Assembly: GCA_005843825.1 (NCBI GenBank) | Contig: SZXX01000001.1 | Span: 21,675-85,674 of the forward strand | DNA: 64,000 bases | Direction of reading: 5' to 3' | Source of the DNA: Chlorobium sp. | GTDB lineage: Bacteria > Bacteroidota > Chlorobiia > Chlorobiales > Chlorobiaceae | Shown: positions 1 through 12,297 of the stretch, piece by piece | Position numbering within the stretch: the first letter of the stretch is position 1 | Layout of the letters: each line of letters opens with the position of its first letter | The notes under the pieces: model-generated | Seen by the model: the letters and a program-made list of their open reading frames with translations, nothing else | What the model was told of the DNA's origin: nothing | The model's database searches: none | Made by a program: the position numbers and the translations under genes

Positions 1-1
1 C

Positions 2-2581
<2,580 letters not shown>

Positions 2582-2600
2582 TTATCTGTGCCGGATGTGC

Positions 2601-2993
2601 TTAGTAATCAGCCCAGAATGCATCAATATAATGTTCAATAACAAAAGAGGTTATAAGGTTCTCTCCTTCACATTCAGCAAGTACCGTGACAACATCAAAC
2701 CGGCAGTCTGTTTCGCCTTCGCCTGAAAACGCGAGGAAGGCTTTTGCCGCCTTGATGATCTCCTTTTGCTTCGTAGTGGTCACAGCCTCAGCCGGATGAC
2801 CTTTTTCCCGGGAGGAGCGGGTTTTCACCTCGATAAAACAGAGCGTTTTCTTATGCCGGGCAATAATATCGATCTCATTGCGATGGTACCTGTAGTTGCG
2901 CTGCAGAATACGGTACCCTTTTTCTGCAAGGTAGTCAGCAGCAAATCGTTCGCCCTCTTTTCCGAGCATATGGGGATCAAGCATGGGCGGCAT
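2601..2993 (-). CDS. UPF0102 (YraN) endonuclease-like protein
   Basis: A 130-aa member of the UPF0102/YraN family, small proteins with a restriction-endonuclease-like fold whose function is not settled. The family pattern is clear: [26 protein letters not shown], then NEIDIIA and [10 protein letters not shown]. The E-ID-EVK residues form the PD-(D/E)XK-like metal site. Its ATG shares one base with the stop of the upstream rnhB (TAATG), so the two are translationally coupled. The yraN-rnhB pairing is common in bacteria and suggests a nucleic-acid processing role, but that is inference. Confidence 0.9.
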   Translation of the reverse strand: MPPMLDPHMLGKEGERFAADYLAEKGYRILQRNYRYHRNEIDIIARHKKTLCFIEVKTRSSREKGHPAEAVTTTKQKEIIKAAKAFLAFSGEGETDCRFDVVTVLAECEGENLITSFVIEHYIDAFWADY

Positions 2994-3610
2994 TATTTTT
3001 CACCAAGTTGTCTGAGCTTGAAGCTTTTACGGTGAATAGGGCACCTCCCGTGCTCTATTATAGCCCGGACGTGTTCCCTTGTCCCATACCCGACATGCCG
3101 TTCAAAGCCATACTCCGGCCACTCCGCGCTGTATGCCGCCATAATCCCGTCCCGATGTGTTTTGGCAAGCACCGAGGCTGCAGCAATCGAAAACACTTTG
3201 GAGTCTCCCTTTACAATGGTTGTATAGGGAATCCCGAGGCTTGTCTTGAACCTGTTGCCGTCAACAAGCAGCAGTTCCGGTATCACCGGAAGTGACTCAA
3301 CCGCATGGTTCATGGCAAGCATGGTTGCCTGCAGAATATTTATCCGGTCGATTATGTCCGGTTCAACAGCTGAGACAGCCCATCCGAGAGCATGGGTTTT
3401 AATTTCACGGGTAAGCTGCTCCCGCACTCTGGCTGAAAGCTTTTTGGAGTCATTCAGCTCTTCCAGCACACCTCCGTCAGGCCTGAACCAGCGGGGAAAC
3501 ACAACCGCTCCGGCAACCACCGGCCCGGCCAGAGGCCCCCGTCCAACCTCATCGATACCGCATATGATTTCAGTCGTTTCCCAAAGGGGGAATTCATAGT
3601 CGGTTTTCAT
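2993..3610 (-). CDS. rnhB: Ribonuclease HII
   Basis: RNase HII cleaves the RNA strand of RNA-DNA hybrids and nicks at single ribonucleotides embedded in DNA. The 205-aa protein carries the type 2 signature near the N terminus ([17 protein letters not shown]), with the catalytic Asp-Glu pair. The third acid is in LLVDGN (about residue 120) and the fourth in [12 protein letters not shown]. The C-terminal YGTREH motif also fits. It is the first gene of a two-gene unit with yraN. The start ATG precedes [10 protein letters not shown]; translation from an upstream site is not supported. Confidence 0.96.
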   Translation of the reverse strand: MKTDYEFPLWETTEIICGIDEVGRGPLAGPVVAGAVVFPRWFRPDGGVLEELNDSKKLSARVREQLTREIKTHALGWAVSAVEPDIIDRINILQATMLAMNHAVESLPVIPELLLVDGNRFKTSLGIPYTTIVKGDSKVFSIAAASVLAKTHRDGIMAAYSAEWPEYGFERHVGYGTREHVRAIIEHGRCPIHRKSFKLRQLGEK

Positions 3611-4031
3611 AGCAGTTTTTTTTACAAATGCAGAGGCTTTACCGGGGCATGAAAAACAGTCCGAACCCTTTGAGAAACGTCTTAACAGAATGTATGCATC
3701 CTTTGGATGCTTAGGAAGGATAAAATGGATCAGAATACTATCAGTTTTTGTATATCAAACTGCTCATCCACTCTCGGCAGTGGATCAGTGAGGGCGTTGC
3801 TGATTCCTTATATAATTTCTTATCTTGATCGTTGGTTTGCAGGTCCTTTTTCCTGCCTGCCATCTGTTTTTCCTGTCGAAATGCATTGATGGGTATATGA
3901 GGTGGCCTCTTGAAGTGTTTGAGGCCTGCGTTGCATGTTTCTGCGACAGATGGTTTTTGCCGTATGTGCGGTTTAAAGAGTGATAAAAGGGGCTTGTCTC
4001 CTGGTTCTTACCATTATAAAAGAGTGCGCTA
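3611..4031 (+). other. Long intergenic leader between rnhB and the RNase E/G gene
   Basis: A 421-bp gap between divergent genes. It contains a perfect small hairpin, GCATCC-TTT-GGATGC, at 3696-3710. A TATAAT hexamer lies at 3811-3816 without a convincing -35. An open frame from 3725 to 3889 follows a plausible AGGA site, but its composition does not look protein-like. The likeliest content is promoters for both genes plus a long 5' leader of the RNase E/G mRNA; in other bacteria RNase E regulates its own mRNA through such a leader. No RNA family was recognised. Confidence 0.4.
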
Positions 4032-5717
4032 ATGAAGAAGAGTTCGAATAAGCAATTGTTGATGAACAAGACCGGTGACGAGATACAGGTTGCGCTTGTT
4101 GAAGAGGGTCGTCTGGTCGAGTTGATTATTGAGCGCCCTGAAAGCAAGAGAAGTATAGGTGATATTTATCTTGGCCGGGTGCATAAGGTTATCGAAGGGT
4201 TGAAAGCGGCGTTTGTCGATATTGGACAGAAGTCCGACGGGTTTCTTCATTTTTCCGATGTAGGCACGACCAGTGAGGATTACCGTGCACTGATCGAGGA
4301 TGATGATGATGATGAAACTGTAGTCGGAACTGAAGAAGACGGTGAGGAAGGAGTCCTTTCTGTTGAAGCGCCTGCTGCCGAGCAGAATTTTAAAGCTGCT
4401 GCACGCAGCGGAAACAAGCGGATTTCAGGCGAGGGCGAGGATAAGGGTGAAAAACGTCAGTCCTATACCCAGATTATTGCCGGCAAGCTTAAGCCGAACG
4501 ACTCAATTCTTGTCCAGGTTATCAAGGAACCTATCAGCAGCAAGGGCTCCCGCCTTACTTCCGATATTACCATTGCGGGCCGTTTCATGGTGCTTCTTCC
4601 TTTTGGCGGAGGTCAGGTAGCGGTTTCCCGCAGAGTTGTCGTACGTAAAGAGAGGGCAAGGTTGAAAAAACTTGTGCGCTCCATGCTTCCGGAAGGTTTC
4701 GGTGCGATCATCCGTACGGTTGCCGAAGATCAGGAAGAGGGCCTGTTGAAGCAGGATCTCGAAAAGCTGCTGGCAAAGTGGACGCAGATTGAGGAGAAGC
4801 TTCAGGATGCCGCTCCACCTCAGCTGATTTTCAAGGAGGATACCATTATATCAAGCGTTCTTCGCGACTCCCTCACCTCCGACGTTACTGAAATTGTTGC
4901 CAATTCGCCCGTCATCTACAAAGAAACGCTGAACTATATCCAGTGGGCTGCACCTGAAATGGTGAAAAATGTCAGCCTCTACCAGGGGAAGCTGCCTCTG
5001 TTTGAAGGCTATGGGATTGCCAAAGATGTAGAATCGATCTTTTCCCGCAAAGTGTGGCTCAAGTCAGGCGGCTATATCATTATCGAGCATACCGAAGCCA
5101 TGGTGGTTGTTGATGTCAACAGCGGAAGGTACGCTGCCAAGCGGGAGCAGGAGGAGAACTCTCTCAAGACCAATCTTGAGGCTGCCCGTGAGGTTGTCCG
5201 TCAGCTGAGGCTCCGCGATATCGGAGGTATTATTGTCGTTGATTTCATCGATATGCTCGATCAGAAAAATGCAAAGAAGGTATACGACTCCATGAAAACC
5301 GAATTGCGCAACGACAGGGCAAAATCAAATATTCTGCCCATGTCCGATTTCGGAATCATGCAGATTACCCGTGAAAGGATACGTCCCAGCCTGATGCAGC
5401 GGATGGGCGACCAGTGCCCGGCCTGCGGCGGAAGCGGCGTTGTACAGGCTCGCTTTACGACCATCAACCAGATTGAGCGGTGGTTGAGGAAGTATGCGCT
5501 TCAGCACTCCATGCGCTTTCAGCAGCTTGATCTCTATGTCAGCCCGACGGTTGTCGAGCCAATGCGGAACAGCGATATGAAAACGGAGCTGAAATGGTTT
5601 CTCCAGCACATGCTTTTTGTTCAGGTGAAGGCGGACGAAAGCCTCAGAAGTGACGATTTCAGATTCTACAGCAGAAAAAACAACAAGGATATTACCGCTG
5701 AATACGGCGATATCTAA
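4032..5717 (+). CDS. Ribonuclease E/G family endoribonuclease
   Basis: Endoribonuclease for mRNA decay and rRNA maturation, in the compact (561 aa) RNase G-like class without a long C-terminal degradosome scaffold. The N-terminal S1 domain ([21 protein letters not shown]) is split around residues 80-145 by a strongly acidic, low-complexity insert (EDDDDDET and following) before S1 resumes at [10 protein letters not shown]. The catalytic metal-binding aspartates sit in VVDVNSG (about 360) and VVDFIDM (about 400). The Zn-link cysteines are in CPACGGSG (about 460). RERIRPSL is also typical. It heads a tight run with dapD (17-bp gap) and ctpA. Whether to call it rne or rng cannot be decided from sequence alone. 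Confidence 0.95.
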   Translation: MKKSSNKQLLMNKTGDEIQVALVEEGRLVELIIERPESKRSIGDIYLGRVHKVIEGLKAAFVDIGQKSDGFLHFSDVGTTSEDYRALIEDDDDDETVVGTEEDGEEGVLSVEAPAAEQNFKAAARSGNKRISGEGEDKGEKRQSYTQIIAGKLKPNDSILVQVIKEPISSKGSRLTSDITIAGRFMVLLPFGGGQVAVSRRVVVRKERARLKKLVRSMLPEGFGAIIRTVAEDQEEGLLKQDLEKLLAKWTQIEEKLQDAAPPQLIFKEDTIISSVLRDSLTSDVTEIVANSPVIYKETLNYIQWAAPEMVKNVSLYQGKLPLFEGYGIAKDVESIFSRKVWLKSGGYIIIEHTEAMVVVDVNSGRYAAKREQEENSLKTNLEAAREVVRQLRLRDIGGIIVVDFIDMLDQKNAKKVYDSMKTELRNDRAKSNILPMSDFGIMQITRERIRPSLMQRMGDQCPACGGSGVVQARFTTINQIERWLRKYALQHSMRFQQLDLYVSPTVVEPMRNSDMKTELKWFLQHMLFVQVKADESLRSDDFRFYSRKNNKDITAEYGDI

Positions 5718-5734
5718 TAATAAGAAAGTGTGTT

Positions 5735-6598
5735 ATGGGACAGTATGATTCGTTGAAACAGGATATTCTAGGCTTTTCATCCTTAGGCGCGGCTGCGCTC
5801 TGGGAAATTCCACAGGCACGCATTGTGTTTGATCAGTTCAAGGAGCTGCTCAATGCCGGTCTGGTGAGGGCTGCTGAAAAATCCGGCGAGGATTGGGTGG
5901 TCAATGCCTGGGTAAAAGAGGGCATTTTACTCGGCATGCGACTCGGACGACTGCAGGAAAGTCATGTCTCGCATGATGGAGAGGGCGCCGGGCTTACCTT
6001 TATCGACAAGGACACCTATCCGCTTAAAACCATAACGCTTGAAAACAGTGTCCGCATTGTGCCAGGAGGATCGGCAGTCCGCGATGGTTCCTATCTTGCG
6101 CCTTCAGTTGTCATGATGCCACCTGCTTATGTCAACGTAGGAGCCTATGTTGATGAGGGAACCATGATCGATTCCCATGCCCTTGTCGGGAGCTGTGCCC
6201 AGGTTGGTAAAAAGGTGCACCTTTCGGCAGGCGTACAGGTTGGCGGTGTGCTTGAACCGGTCGGGGCTATACCGGTTGTTATCGAAGATGAGGTTATGGT
6301 CGGCGGCAACTGCGGTATTTATGAAGGCACCATTGTCAGAGAGCGGGCAGTTATTGGGACCGGGGTTATTCTCAATGGTTCAACGCCTGTCTATGATCTG
6401 GCTCGCAATGCCATCTACAGAAAAACAGCTGACGCTCCTCTGATTATTCCTGCCGGAGCGGTTGTTGTTGCCGGTTCCCGCAAGATCAAAGGTGATTTTG
6501 CTGCCGAACACGGTCTTTCAATTTATACACCTGTTATTATCAAATACCGTGATGAACGGACAGACAGTGCAACGGCTCTTGAAGAGGCTCTCAGGTAA
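5735..6598 (+). CDS. dapD: Tetrahydrodipicolinate N-succinyltransferase-type enzyme
   Basis: DapD transfers a succinyl group from succinyl-CoA to tetrahydrodipicolinate in the diaminopimelate/lysine pathway, feeding peptidoglycan as well as lysine. The 287-aa length matches DapD. The N-terminal helical domain runs to about residue 100. A left-handed beta-helix made of hexapeptide repeats follows ([20 protein letters not shown], then [22 protein letters not shown]), then [12 protein letters not shown] and the C-terminal cap. Motif [16 protein letters not shown] is characteristic of DapD. It lies between the RNase gene and ctpA on the same strand and is probably co-transcribed with both. Confidence 0.95.
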   Translation: MGQYDSLKQDILGFSSLGAAALWEIPQARIVFDQFKELLNAGLVRAAEKSGEDWVVNAWVKEGILLGMRLGRLQESHVSHDGEGAGLTFIDKDTYPLKTITLENSVRIVPGGSAVRDGSYLAPSVVMMPPAYVNVGAYVDEGTMIDSHALVGSCAQVGKKVHLSAGVQVGGVLEPVGAIPVVIEDEVMVGGNCGIYEGTIVRERAVIGTGVILNGSTPVYDLARNAIYRKTADAPLIIPAGAVVVAGSRKIKGDFAAEHGLSIYTPVIIKYRDERTDSATALEEALR

Positions 6599-6604
6599 GT
6601 TACC

Positions 6605-8329
6605 GTGAAGCGCACCGGAATGAGTAAAGAGGCCCGCCAGAGGAGTAATTCGCTGCGCCGCAGGATGCAGGGCTTCCTTGTGTTTCTTTTACTGTTCTGC
6701 GCTGTACCTTGCCAGTCGCTCTATTCCGCAACAGCTCCCGCTGACAGAGAGTACTTCGATATCGTTAAAAGTATCGACCTTTTTGGTGAGGTGTATCGCG
6801 AAGTGTCGAAAAGTTATGTCGATTCGCTCAATGTCAGCAAAATGATCTACGCCGGCATCGACGGAATGCTCCACACCCTTGATCCCTACACGGTATTTCT
6901 TAATGAAGAGGATTCGGGCGATCTCGATGATCTGACAAACGGACAGTATGCCGGTATCGGCGTCATCATTTCGCCCGTTGACGGTGTGCTTTATGTTACA
7001 TCGGTTGTTGACGGCAGTGCTGCAGCAAAGGCCGGCATCAGGGCCGGGGATGCTATTGTTTCAATTGACAGCAAAGATGTCCGGAGGTCGCCGTTTAAAG
7101 AGGTGAAGTCACTGATGAAGGGAGTCTCCGGGAGTGCGCTTTCGCTCAAGCTGGAGCGTGAGGGTTCGCAGCCACTCTCTGTCAGGGTTATCCGTGAAGA
7201 GGTCCGGGTCAGTCCGGTCAGTTATTCCGCTATTATTGATGGCATCGGCTACGTCGAAATGAAAACCTTCAGCTCTCATTCAGCTGAAAATTTACGTGAG
7301 GCTATACAGGCTCTTGAGCGTCAGGCTGCAGAGACGCATGTGCCGATGAAAGGGATGATTCTTGATCTTCGTAACAATCCGGGGGGACTCCTGACGGTTG
7401 CCGTTGATGTCGCCTCGCTTTATGTAAACAACGGCAGTCTGGTTGTTTCAATTCGAGGACGTGCACCGGAAACATCAAAAACCTATGTAACAAACGTTCC
7501 TCCTCTCAATGCTTCTCTTCCGCTTGCAGTGCTTATCAATTCCGAAAGCGCATCTGCTTCTGAAATTGTTGCCGGCGCAATTCAGGATCTTGACCGCGGG
7601 GTAGTTATCGGTGAACGCTCCTTCGGTAAAGGACTGGTACAGTCAGTGATCAAGATATCCTACAATAATACCCTCAAGCTTACAACGGCCAAGTACTATA
7701 CTCCCTCCGGCCGTCTCATCCAGAAAGAAAAAGAGGCCGTAAACGACTCGCATCAGGTGCTTCACAAGGTAAAAGAGGATGTTGCAGAAAAGGTCTTCTA
7801 TACCAGAGGCAAAAGAAAAGTGTACGGCAGCGGCGGTATTACGCCTGATATCCAGCTTGCTGATCCGGCGCGTTCATCTTATATAGCTGCTCTTCGCAAG
7901 AAAGGGATGCTTTTGCTCTTTCCCGCCGTCTATTGTTCTGCTCACCCTGTCATGCCTTCGCTGCCGTTGGATCGCCATGCCCTGATGGCCTCCTTCAGCG
8001 ACTTTCTGTATAGAAAAAACTTTACCTACATCTCTGAACCTGAACGACGTTTCAATGAACTGAAGGAGAGCATGAAAAAAACGTCAGGCGCTAAAGATGC
8101 CGAATGGGTGAAAACGCATGCAGGACTCCATCAGGAAGTCAACAGGCTCAAGGAGCTGGAAATAGCAAAAGAGTCTGAAAGGGTCGCGCAATTGCTCGAA
8201 GAGGAAATTATCCGGCATTTCAACGAGCGCCTTGCCCGTAAGACCGAACTCGATCACGATCCTGTTGTGAAAAAAGCTCTTGAAGTGCTCTCCGATTCCC
8301 GGAAATACTCAGGGATTCTTCATCCCTGA
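6605..8329 (+). CDS. C-terminal processing peptidase, S41 family
   Basis: Secreted or membrane-anchored serine protease of the CtpA/Prc family, which trims or degrades envelope proteins. A basic N terminus is followed by a hydrophobic signal/anchor (FLVFLLLFCAVPCQSLYSA). A PDZ domain lies at about residues 110-190 (YAGIGVIISPVDGVLYV, GIRAGDAIVSID). The S41 domain has the catalytic Ser in SESASASEIVAGA and the Lys in GERSFGKGLVQ. A coiled, charged C-terminal extension (about 470-574) goes beyond the usual CtpA length. The start used is GTG at 6605; an ATG five codons later is equally possible. Its 3' end overlaps the convergent Ycf49-like gene by 10 bp. Confidence 0.93.
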   Translation: MKRTGMSKEARQRSNSLRRRMQGFLVFLLLFCAVPCQSLYSATAPADREYFDIVKSIDLFGEVYREVSKSYVDSLNVSKMIYAGIDGMLHTLDPYTVFLNEEDSGDLDDLTNGQYAGIGVIISPVDGVLYVTSVVDGSAAAKAGIRAGDAIVSIDSKDVRRSPFKEVKSLMKGVSGSALSLKLEREGSQPLSVRVIREEVRVSPVSYSAIIDGIGYVEMKTFSSHSAENLREAIQALERQAAETHVPMKGMILDLRNNPGGLLTVAVDVASLYVNNGSLVVSIRGRAPETSKTYVTNVPPLNASLPLAVLINSESASASEIVAGAIQDLDRGVVIGERSFGKGLVQSVIKISYNNTLKLTTAKYYTPSGRLIQKEKEAVNDSHQVLHKVKEDVAEKVFYTRGKRKVYGSGGITPDIQLADPARSSYIAALRKKGMLLLFPAVYCSAHPVMPSLPLDRHALMASFSDFLYRKNFTYISEPERRFNELKESMKKTSGAKDAEWVKTHAGLHQEVNRLKELEIAKESERVAQLLEEEIIRHFNERLARKTELDHDPVVKKALEVLSDSRKYSGILHP

Positions 8330-9006
8330 TTCTTCAGCAGTTGTTCCGCCTCGAACTCCCGGATTTTACGATGCGCACCAAAGGCAATCATGAGATTGCT
8401 CACCGTCAGTAGGCTTTCAGCAAGTCCATGGAGCAGGTCGTCGTGTGAAAGGGTCGGATAGCCTCGCACATCGGTCGCAAGGTAGATACAGAATACAGTT
8501 ACGGAGATAAAGACAAGGACAAACCAGAACCCTGCAACGGTCAGTGCTGAAAAAACAGTCCGGTCCCGCCTGTACAGCACAATAAGCAGAACAAGAAACG
8601 TCAGATAGACAATGCTTGAGAGCTGCAGGATGGTGTCAAAAATATCCGAACCCATATAGGATTGCGGTTTTCCCGCAAACACAATAGCAGCAACTGCAGC
8701 CGTATATCCGGCAGCCTGCTGTTTTTTTGTTGTTTTCAGAAGATTCAGGGTCGCCCACAACAGTGAAATGCTGCCGAAAAAATTGATTACCTCCGACAAA
8801 TCCAGAAGGAGCGGAATGGAGTCAGTGGAAATGTGATAACCAAGAACAAAAAAGCTGCCAACCCAGTGAGGAAGCATGGCTATGCCAAAGTGCCGGATCT
8901 CCCGCCTCCCTGTCAGTGAGCCGTATCGAAAAATCAGTAATGCACCGATTCCCCACTCAAGGGCCGAAGAGATATGGATGATCCAGTTCGGAAAAGAGAG
9001 GAGCAT
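8320..9006 (-). CDS. Ycf49-like multi-pass membrane protein (DUF2499 + DUF3593 fusion)
   Basis: A 228-aa protein with about seven hydrophobic segments and no signal peptide. The N-terminal half (FPNWIIHISSALEWGIGA, then RHFGIAMLPHWVG) resembles DUF2499/Ycf49. The C-terminal half (VAGFWFVLVFISVTVF, then DDLLHGLAESLLTVSNL) resembles DUF3593. Both families are known mainly from cyanobacteria and chloroplasts. I know of no established function. The gene starts one base after the stop of geranylgeranyl reductase, so the two are almost certainly co-transcribed. This suggests a link to pigment or photosynthetic-membrane biogenesis (inference). The family match is from remembered motifs. Confidence 0.7.
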   Translation of the reverse strand: MLLSFPNWIIHISSALEWGIGALLIFRYGSLTGRREIRHFGIAMLPHWVGSFFVLGYHISTDSIPLLLDLSEVINFFGSISLLWATLNLLKTTKKQQAAGYTAAVAAIVFAGKPQSYMGSDIFDTILQLSSIVYLTFLVLLIVLYRRDRTVFSALTVAGFWFVLVFISVTVFCIYLATDVRGYPTLSHDDLLHGLAESLLTVSNLMIAFGAHRKIREFEAEQLLKNQG

Positions 9007-10149
9007 TTAAGAGCCTTTGATCAAGTGGTAGATGTTTTTGGAAAAAATTTTCATCTGGGTTGACCAGGCTGCCGGTATCATCTTTTTATAGAGATAGGAG
9101 TCAAAGGTGATCCTTTGAACATCATCATCAGCACAGATTGCCACAAAACTCTCTCTCAGGCGGTCATTGCGGTAGTAGACTGCCTGCAGCACTTCAAGTC
9201 CGAAAAAGATAGGTGCATAGAGCTTTCGGAACTCATCTTCATAGTTCTTGAGCGGGGTATTCCTTTTCAAGTGCTCAATCATCGCCCGTGCTCCCAGCTT
9301 GCCGGAGCGCATGGCGAAGAAAATACCCTCTCCGTTAGCAGGTGTTACAAGTCCTGCAGCATCTCCTATCAGGATTGACTTCTCCGCAGTAAACGATTTA
9401 CGAGGCTTCATCGGGATTTTAGCTGCCTCGTCAAGGTATGGCTTATCGGTAATCCCTATTTTTTCAATAAAGCGCTTCTGAAGCGCCTTGATATTATATT
9501 TGTTGTCCTCGGTGCCTGTTCCGATGGCAAGGTGATCTGCCTTAGGAAATATCCATCCGTAAAAGTCCGGGGAGACTTCGCCGTCAAACCATATTTCAAC
9601 AATATCGCTGAATTTCTGGATGGAAGGGGTGTACTTGAATCGCTGCTGCATGGCGATAACTTTCAGCTCGTTCGCTGGAAAGTGCAGCTCATCGGCGGTT
9701 TTGGAGTTTGCCCCGTCAGCACCGATAACCCTGAGCACTTCAACAGGCGGTACCTTGTCGTTAAGAGTGCTGATCGCAAATCCATTGCCCGAAGGCTTGA
9801 TGGAATTAACCAGTCCTTCAACCACAACCGTACCGGCTTTTTCAGCTTCAGAACGCAGCCAGCTGTCAAATTTTTCACGCCTTACCATGCCGACATAGCC
9901 GTTAGGCATACGCATCTCAATAACTCTGCCTTTCGGAGAGCGAGCCCTCATGCGGGAGAGTTTTTTTTCCACAAGTTCAGCTGGAATGTTGAACTCTTCA
10001 ATAAGGCCGAGAGGAATAGCCCCACCGCATGGCTTGACATTGTCGAGGTTGCGCTCAAAGAGAATCGTTGAAACCCCTGCCCGGGCAAGTTCCGCAGCAG
10101 CAACAGCTCCTGAAGGCCCTCCACCTATGACTGCTACATCGTAACGCAT
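9007..10149 (-). CDS. Geranylgeranyl reductase ((bacterio)chlorophyll pathway)
   Basis: FAD-dependent reductase that saturates double bonds of the geranylgeranyl chain of (bacterio)chlorophyll or its diphosphate, giving the phytyl tail (ChlP/BchP family). The dinucleotide-binding motif opens the protein ([20 protein letters not shown]). KPCGGAIP follows at about residue 40. [16 protein letters not shown] (about 85) and the second FAD motif [19 protein letters not shown] (about 265) complete the family pattern. The length of 380 aa is typical. Green sulfur bacteria can carry more than one member, including a menaquinone or archaeal-lipid-like type, so bchP in the strict sense is likely but not proven. 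It sits directly upstream of the Ycf49-like gene. Confidence 0.9.
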   Translation of the reverse strand: MRYDVAVIGGGPSGAVAAAELARAGVSTILFERNLDNVKPCGGAIPLGLIEEFNIPAELVEKKLSRMRARSPKGRVIEMRMPNGYVGMVRREKFDSWLRSEAEKAGTVVVEGLVNSIKPSGNGFAISTLNDKVPPVEVLRVIGADGANSKTADELHFPANELKVIAMQQRFKYTPSIQKFSDIVEIWFDGEVSPDFYGWIFPKADHLAIGTGTEDNKYNIKALQKRFIEKIGITDKPYLDEAAKIPMKPRKSFTAEKSILIGDAAGLVTPANGEGIFFAMRSGKLGARAMIEHLKRNTPLKNYEDEFRKLYAPIFFGLEVLQAVYYRNDRLRESFVAICADDDVQRITFDSYLYKKMIPAAWSTQMKIFSKNIYHLIKGS

Positions 10150-10185
10150 TCTTATAAAAAGTAATTAACCGGCATTAACCCAAGC

Positions 10186-11655
10186 TTAAACAAGCTTTGC
10201 GGCAAGAAACTCTTTGACTCTCGAAATCTCGATCCTCTCCTGCAGGGCAGAGTCCCGATAGCGGACCGTAACAGTGTTCTCTTCCAGCGACTGGTGGTCC
10301 ACCGTGATACAGAAAGGTGTGCCGATTTCATCCTGCCTCCTGTAGCGCTTGCCGATAGAGCCGGCATCATCATACTGGATGAGAAAATCCGTAGACAGCT
10401 CATCACGCAGTTTCAGCGCAGCCTCACCCATTCCGCCCTTTTTCATGAGCGGCAGCACGGCAGCCTTTACCGGTGCAACTTTCGGCGACAACCTGAGCAC
10501 CACGCGCTCTTCGCCGTCAACACTATCCTCAGTATATGCATCTGCGAGAAGCGCAAGGAACAGTCGATCGCATCCGGCAGAGGTTTCAACAACATAGGGG
10601 ATGTAACGCTCGTTGGTAAGCTGGTCGATATACTCCATGTTTTTGCCTGAAAACTCCTGATGCTGTTTCAGGTCAAAATCGGTTCTCGAGTGGATTCCTT
10701 CAATCTCTTCTATGCCGAACGGGAACTCAAATTTGATGTCGTAGGCAAGATCGGCATAGTGAGCAAGCTTGTCATGCTTGTACCAGTGCAGTTTTTCCCT
10801 GCTGATGCCAAGTGATTCTGTGTACCAGTTGAACCGCTCCTCTCTCCATGCTTCAAACGCCTCAGCCTGGGTTCCTGGTTTTACAAAGTACTGCATCTCC
10901 ATCTGTTCAAACTCAACCATACGGAAGATGAAGTTGCCTTTGACGATCTCGTTCCGGAACGCCTTGCCGATCTGTGCGATTCCAAAGGGGACCCTCATGC
11001 GCGAAGATTCCCGAACGTTGTGGAAGTTTACGAAAATGCCCTGTGCTGTTTCAGGCCTCAGATAGACAATGCTTGCTGTGTCAGCCACCGCTCCCATGTT
11101 GCACTGAAACATCAGGTTGAACTGACGCACTTCTGTCCAGTCTCCCGATCCTGTATCCTGAGCCTTGATTCCCTCTGCAATGATCAGCTCGTAGAGGGCG
11201 CGATTCGAATCCTTTGCTCCACCGGCAGCTTCATACCTCCCCTGTACTCTAAGGGCGTCCTGATCCTTGCCGTCGCGGCGGAGTTTTTCAATATGATTTT
11301 CAATTATGTGGTCAGCGCGGTAACGCCTTTTGGTAGTCTTGTCATCAATCATAGGATCGTTAAAGCTCGACACATGTCCCGATGCCTCCCAGACTCTCGG
11401 ATTCATCATGATCGAAGCATCTATCCCTACAATATTCTGATGGCGGCGCGTCATCGATTTCCACCAGAGATCCTTGATATTCTTTTTCAGTTCACTGCCC
11501 AGCGGGCCATAGTCAAAGCACGAAGAGAGCCCTTCATATATTTCCGAAGACTGAAAAATAAAACCGCGACGCTTAGCCAGTGAAACCAGTTTATGCATGA
11601 CTTTATCAGGCGGCAGCTTCACGCTCTGCACCCGTTTCTGCTCAGAATTACTCAT
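10186..11655 (-). CDS. glyS: Glycyl-tRNA synthetase, homodimeric class II type
   Basis: Charges tRNA-Gly. The 489-aa protein is the alpha2 (archaeal/eukaryotic-like) type, not the alpha2beta2 type. It shows the N-terminal KLVSLAKRRGFIFQSSEIYEGL and DYGPLGSELKKNIKDLWW motifs. Class II motif 2 is in RNEIVKGNFIFRMVEFEQME, and motif 3 is near SAGCDRLFLALLADAY. The anticodon-binding domain is C-terminal (VAPVKAAVLPLMKKGG). ATG start at MSNSEQKRVQ. Two hairpins lie just upstream, the second resembling an intrinsic terminator (see that entry). Confidence 0.97.
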   Translation of the reverse strand: MSNSEQKRVQSVKLPPDKVMHKLVSLAKRRGFIFQSSEIYEGLSSCFDYGPLGSELKKNIKDLWWKSMTRRHQNIVGIDASIMMNPRVWEASGHVSSFNDPMIDDKTTKRRYRADHIIENHIEKLRRDGKDQDALRVQGRYEAAGGAKDSNRALYELIIAEGIKAQDTGSGDWTEVRQFNLMFQCNMGAVADTASIVYLRPETAQGIFVNFHNVRESSRMRVPFGIAQIGKAFRNEIVKGNFIFRMVEFEQMEMQYFVKPGTQAEAFEAWREERFNWYTESLGISREKLHWYKHDKLAHYADLAYDIKFEFPFGIEEIEGIHSRTDFDLKQHQEFSGKNMEYIDQLTNERYIPYVVETSAGCDRLFLALLADAYTEDSVDGEERVVLRLSPKVAPVKAAVLPLMKKGGMGEAALKLRDELSTDFLIQYDDAGSIGKRYRRQDEIGTPFCITVDHQSLEENTVTVRYRDSALQERIEISRVKEFLAAKLV

Positions 11656-11679
11656 TATTCAATCAAAATATTATAAAAA

Positions 11680-11713
11680 AATCCCTTAGGGATTCCTGTT
11701 TCAATAAGAAACA
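11680..11713 (-). promoter_or_regulatory. Paired hairpins upstream of glyS, possible attenuator
   Basis: On the minus strand, TGTTTC-TTATT-GAAACA (11697-11713) is followed by AATCCC-TAA-GGGATT (11680-11694), and the T-run continues immediately after the second stem. This is the form of a short intrinsic terminator, and it ends about 25 bases before the glyS start codon. With no gene directly upstream on this strand, it could attenuate glyS. Stems are only 6 bp, so strength is doubtful. No T-box features were recognised. Confidence 0.4.
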
Positions 11714-11840
11714 ATGAATATAAGAAACAAAGCAGGATAATTTGCCAGAAGAGAAGCTTGTATGCTCAGCCCTTTCCGTCTCCCGCTTCCACAATTTTCA
11801 TTCCGATCGCTGCTTTTTGTCATCCCAATCTCTCCTTCTC

Positions 11841-11866
11841 GTCATCCCGATCGAAGAGAGGGATCC
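11841..11866 (+). repeat. 26-bp dispersed repeat, left copy
   Basis: The 26-bp element (core CCGATCGAAGAGAG, ending GGATCC) recurs at 12667-12692 in the same orientation with two mismatches. Degenerate partial copies of its first half stand just before it at about 11798 and 11819. This looks like a dispersed intergenic repeat family. The two good copies bracket the DUF4258/DUF2283 gene pair. Confidence 0.7.
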
Positions 11867-12087
11867 ATAACAGCAATAAGATTATAAAAAAGTATATCTA
11901 ATTGAAGCTTTGCTTCTCCCCAATTTTTCTGAATTGCGATCACACCGTCACGTGTTTCTTTTGACTTGATGCGATAAGTCAGATAAGAGGAAAGAATGTT
12001 AAAGCAAAACGTAAAAGTCGAGGGGGCTTGTACAGTGTAGGAATATACTGGAAATAACCTCCGGTGGTGATTGCAAGCCGGGGTGAG

Positions 12088-12294
12088 TTATGCGATTTTT
12101 CGAGATATTTCCTGATAGGAAAACTCCCATAATCCTGCTTTTTCTTTTGCGTGCTCAATAGTCATACTGACAAGATTCCCTTGGGCATCAATATCGATAT
12201 AAATATTTTCGCTGATCTCTCGAGTTTCAACTGCTGGTTTGTCAAGTAACTCAACATGAGCAGTATCCGTATCTTCAAAATATTTTACTTTCAT
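12088..12294 (-). CDS. DUF2283 family protein, putative antitoxin
   Basis: A 68-aa protein of the DUF2283 family: MKVKYFEDTDTAHVELLD, then ISENIYIDIDAQGNLVSMTIEHAKEKAG. DUF2283 proteins are commonly encoded just downstream of DUF4258 proteins and are suspected partners in toxin-antitoxin-like modules. Here the DUF4258-like gene lies three bases upstream on the same strand. The family call is firm; an antitoxin role is inference. Confidence 0.8.
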   Translation of the reverse strand: MKVKYFEDTDTAHVELLDKPAVETREISENIYIDIDAQGNLVSMTIEHAKEKAGLWEFSYQEISRKIA

Positions 12295-12297
12295 AGT

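Noticed and set aside
3725..3889. Open frame of 54 codons after an AGGA site in the RNase E/G leader
   Set aside because: Cys/Ser/Ile-rich translation with no family resemblance, inside a region better explained as promoter and leader. A good ribosome-site look-alike alone is not enough.
9532..10071. Antisense open frame of 179 codons inside the geranylgeranyl reductase gene
   Set aside because: Mirror of the real coding frame; composition is not protein-like.
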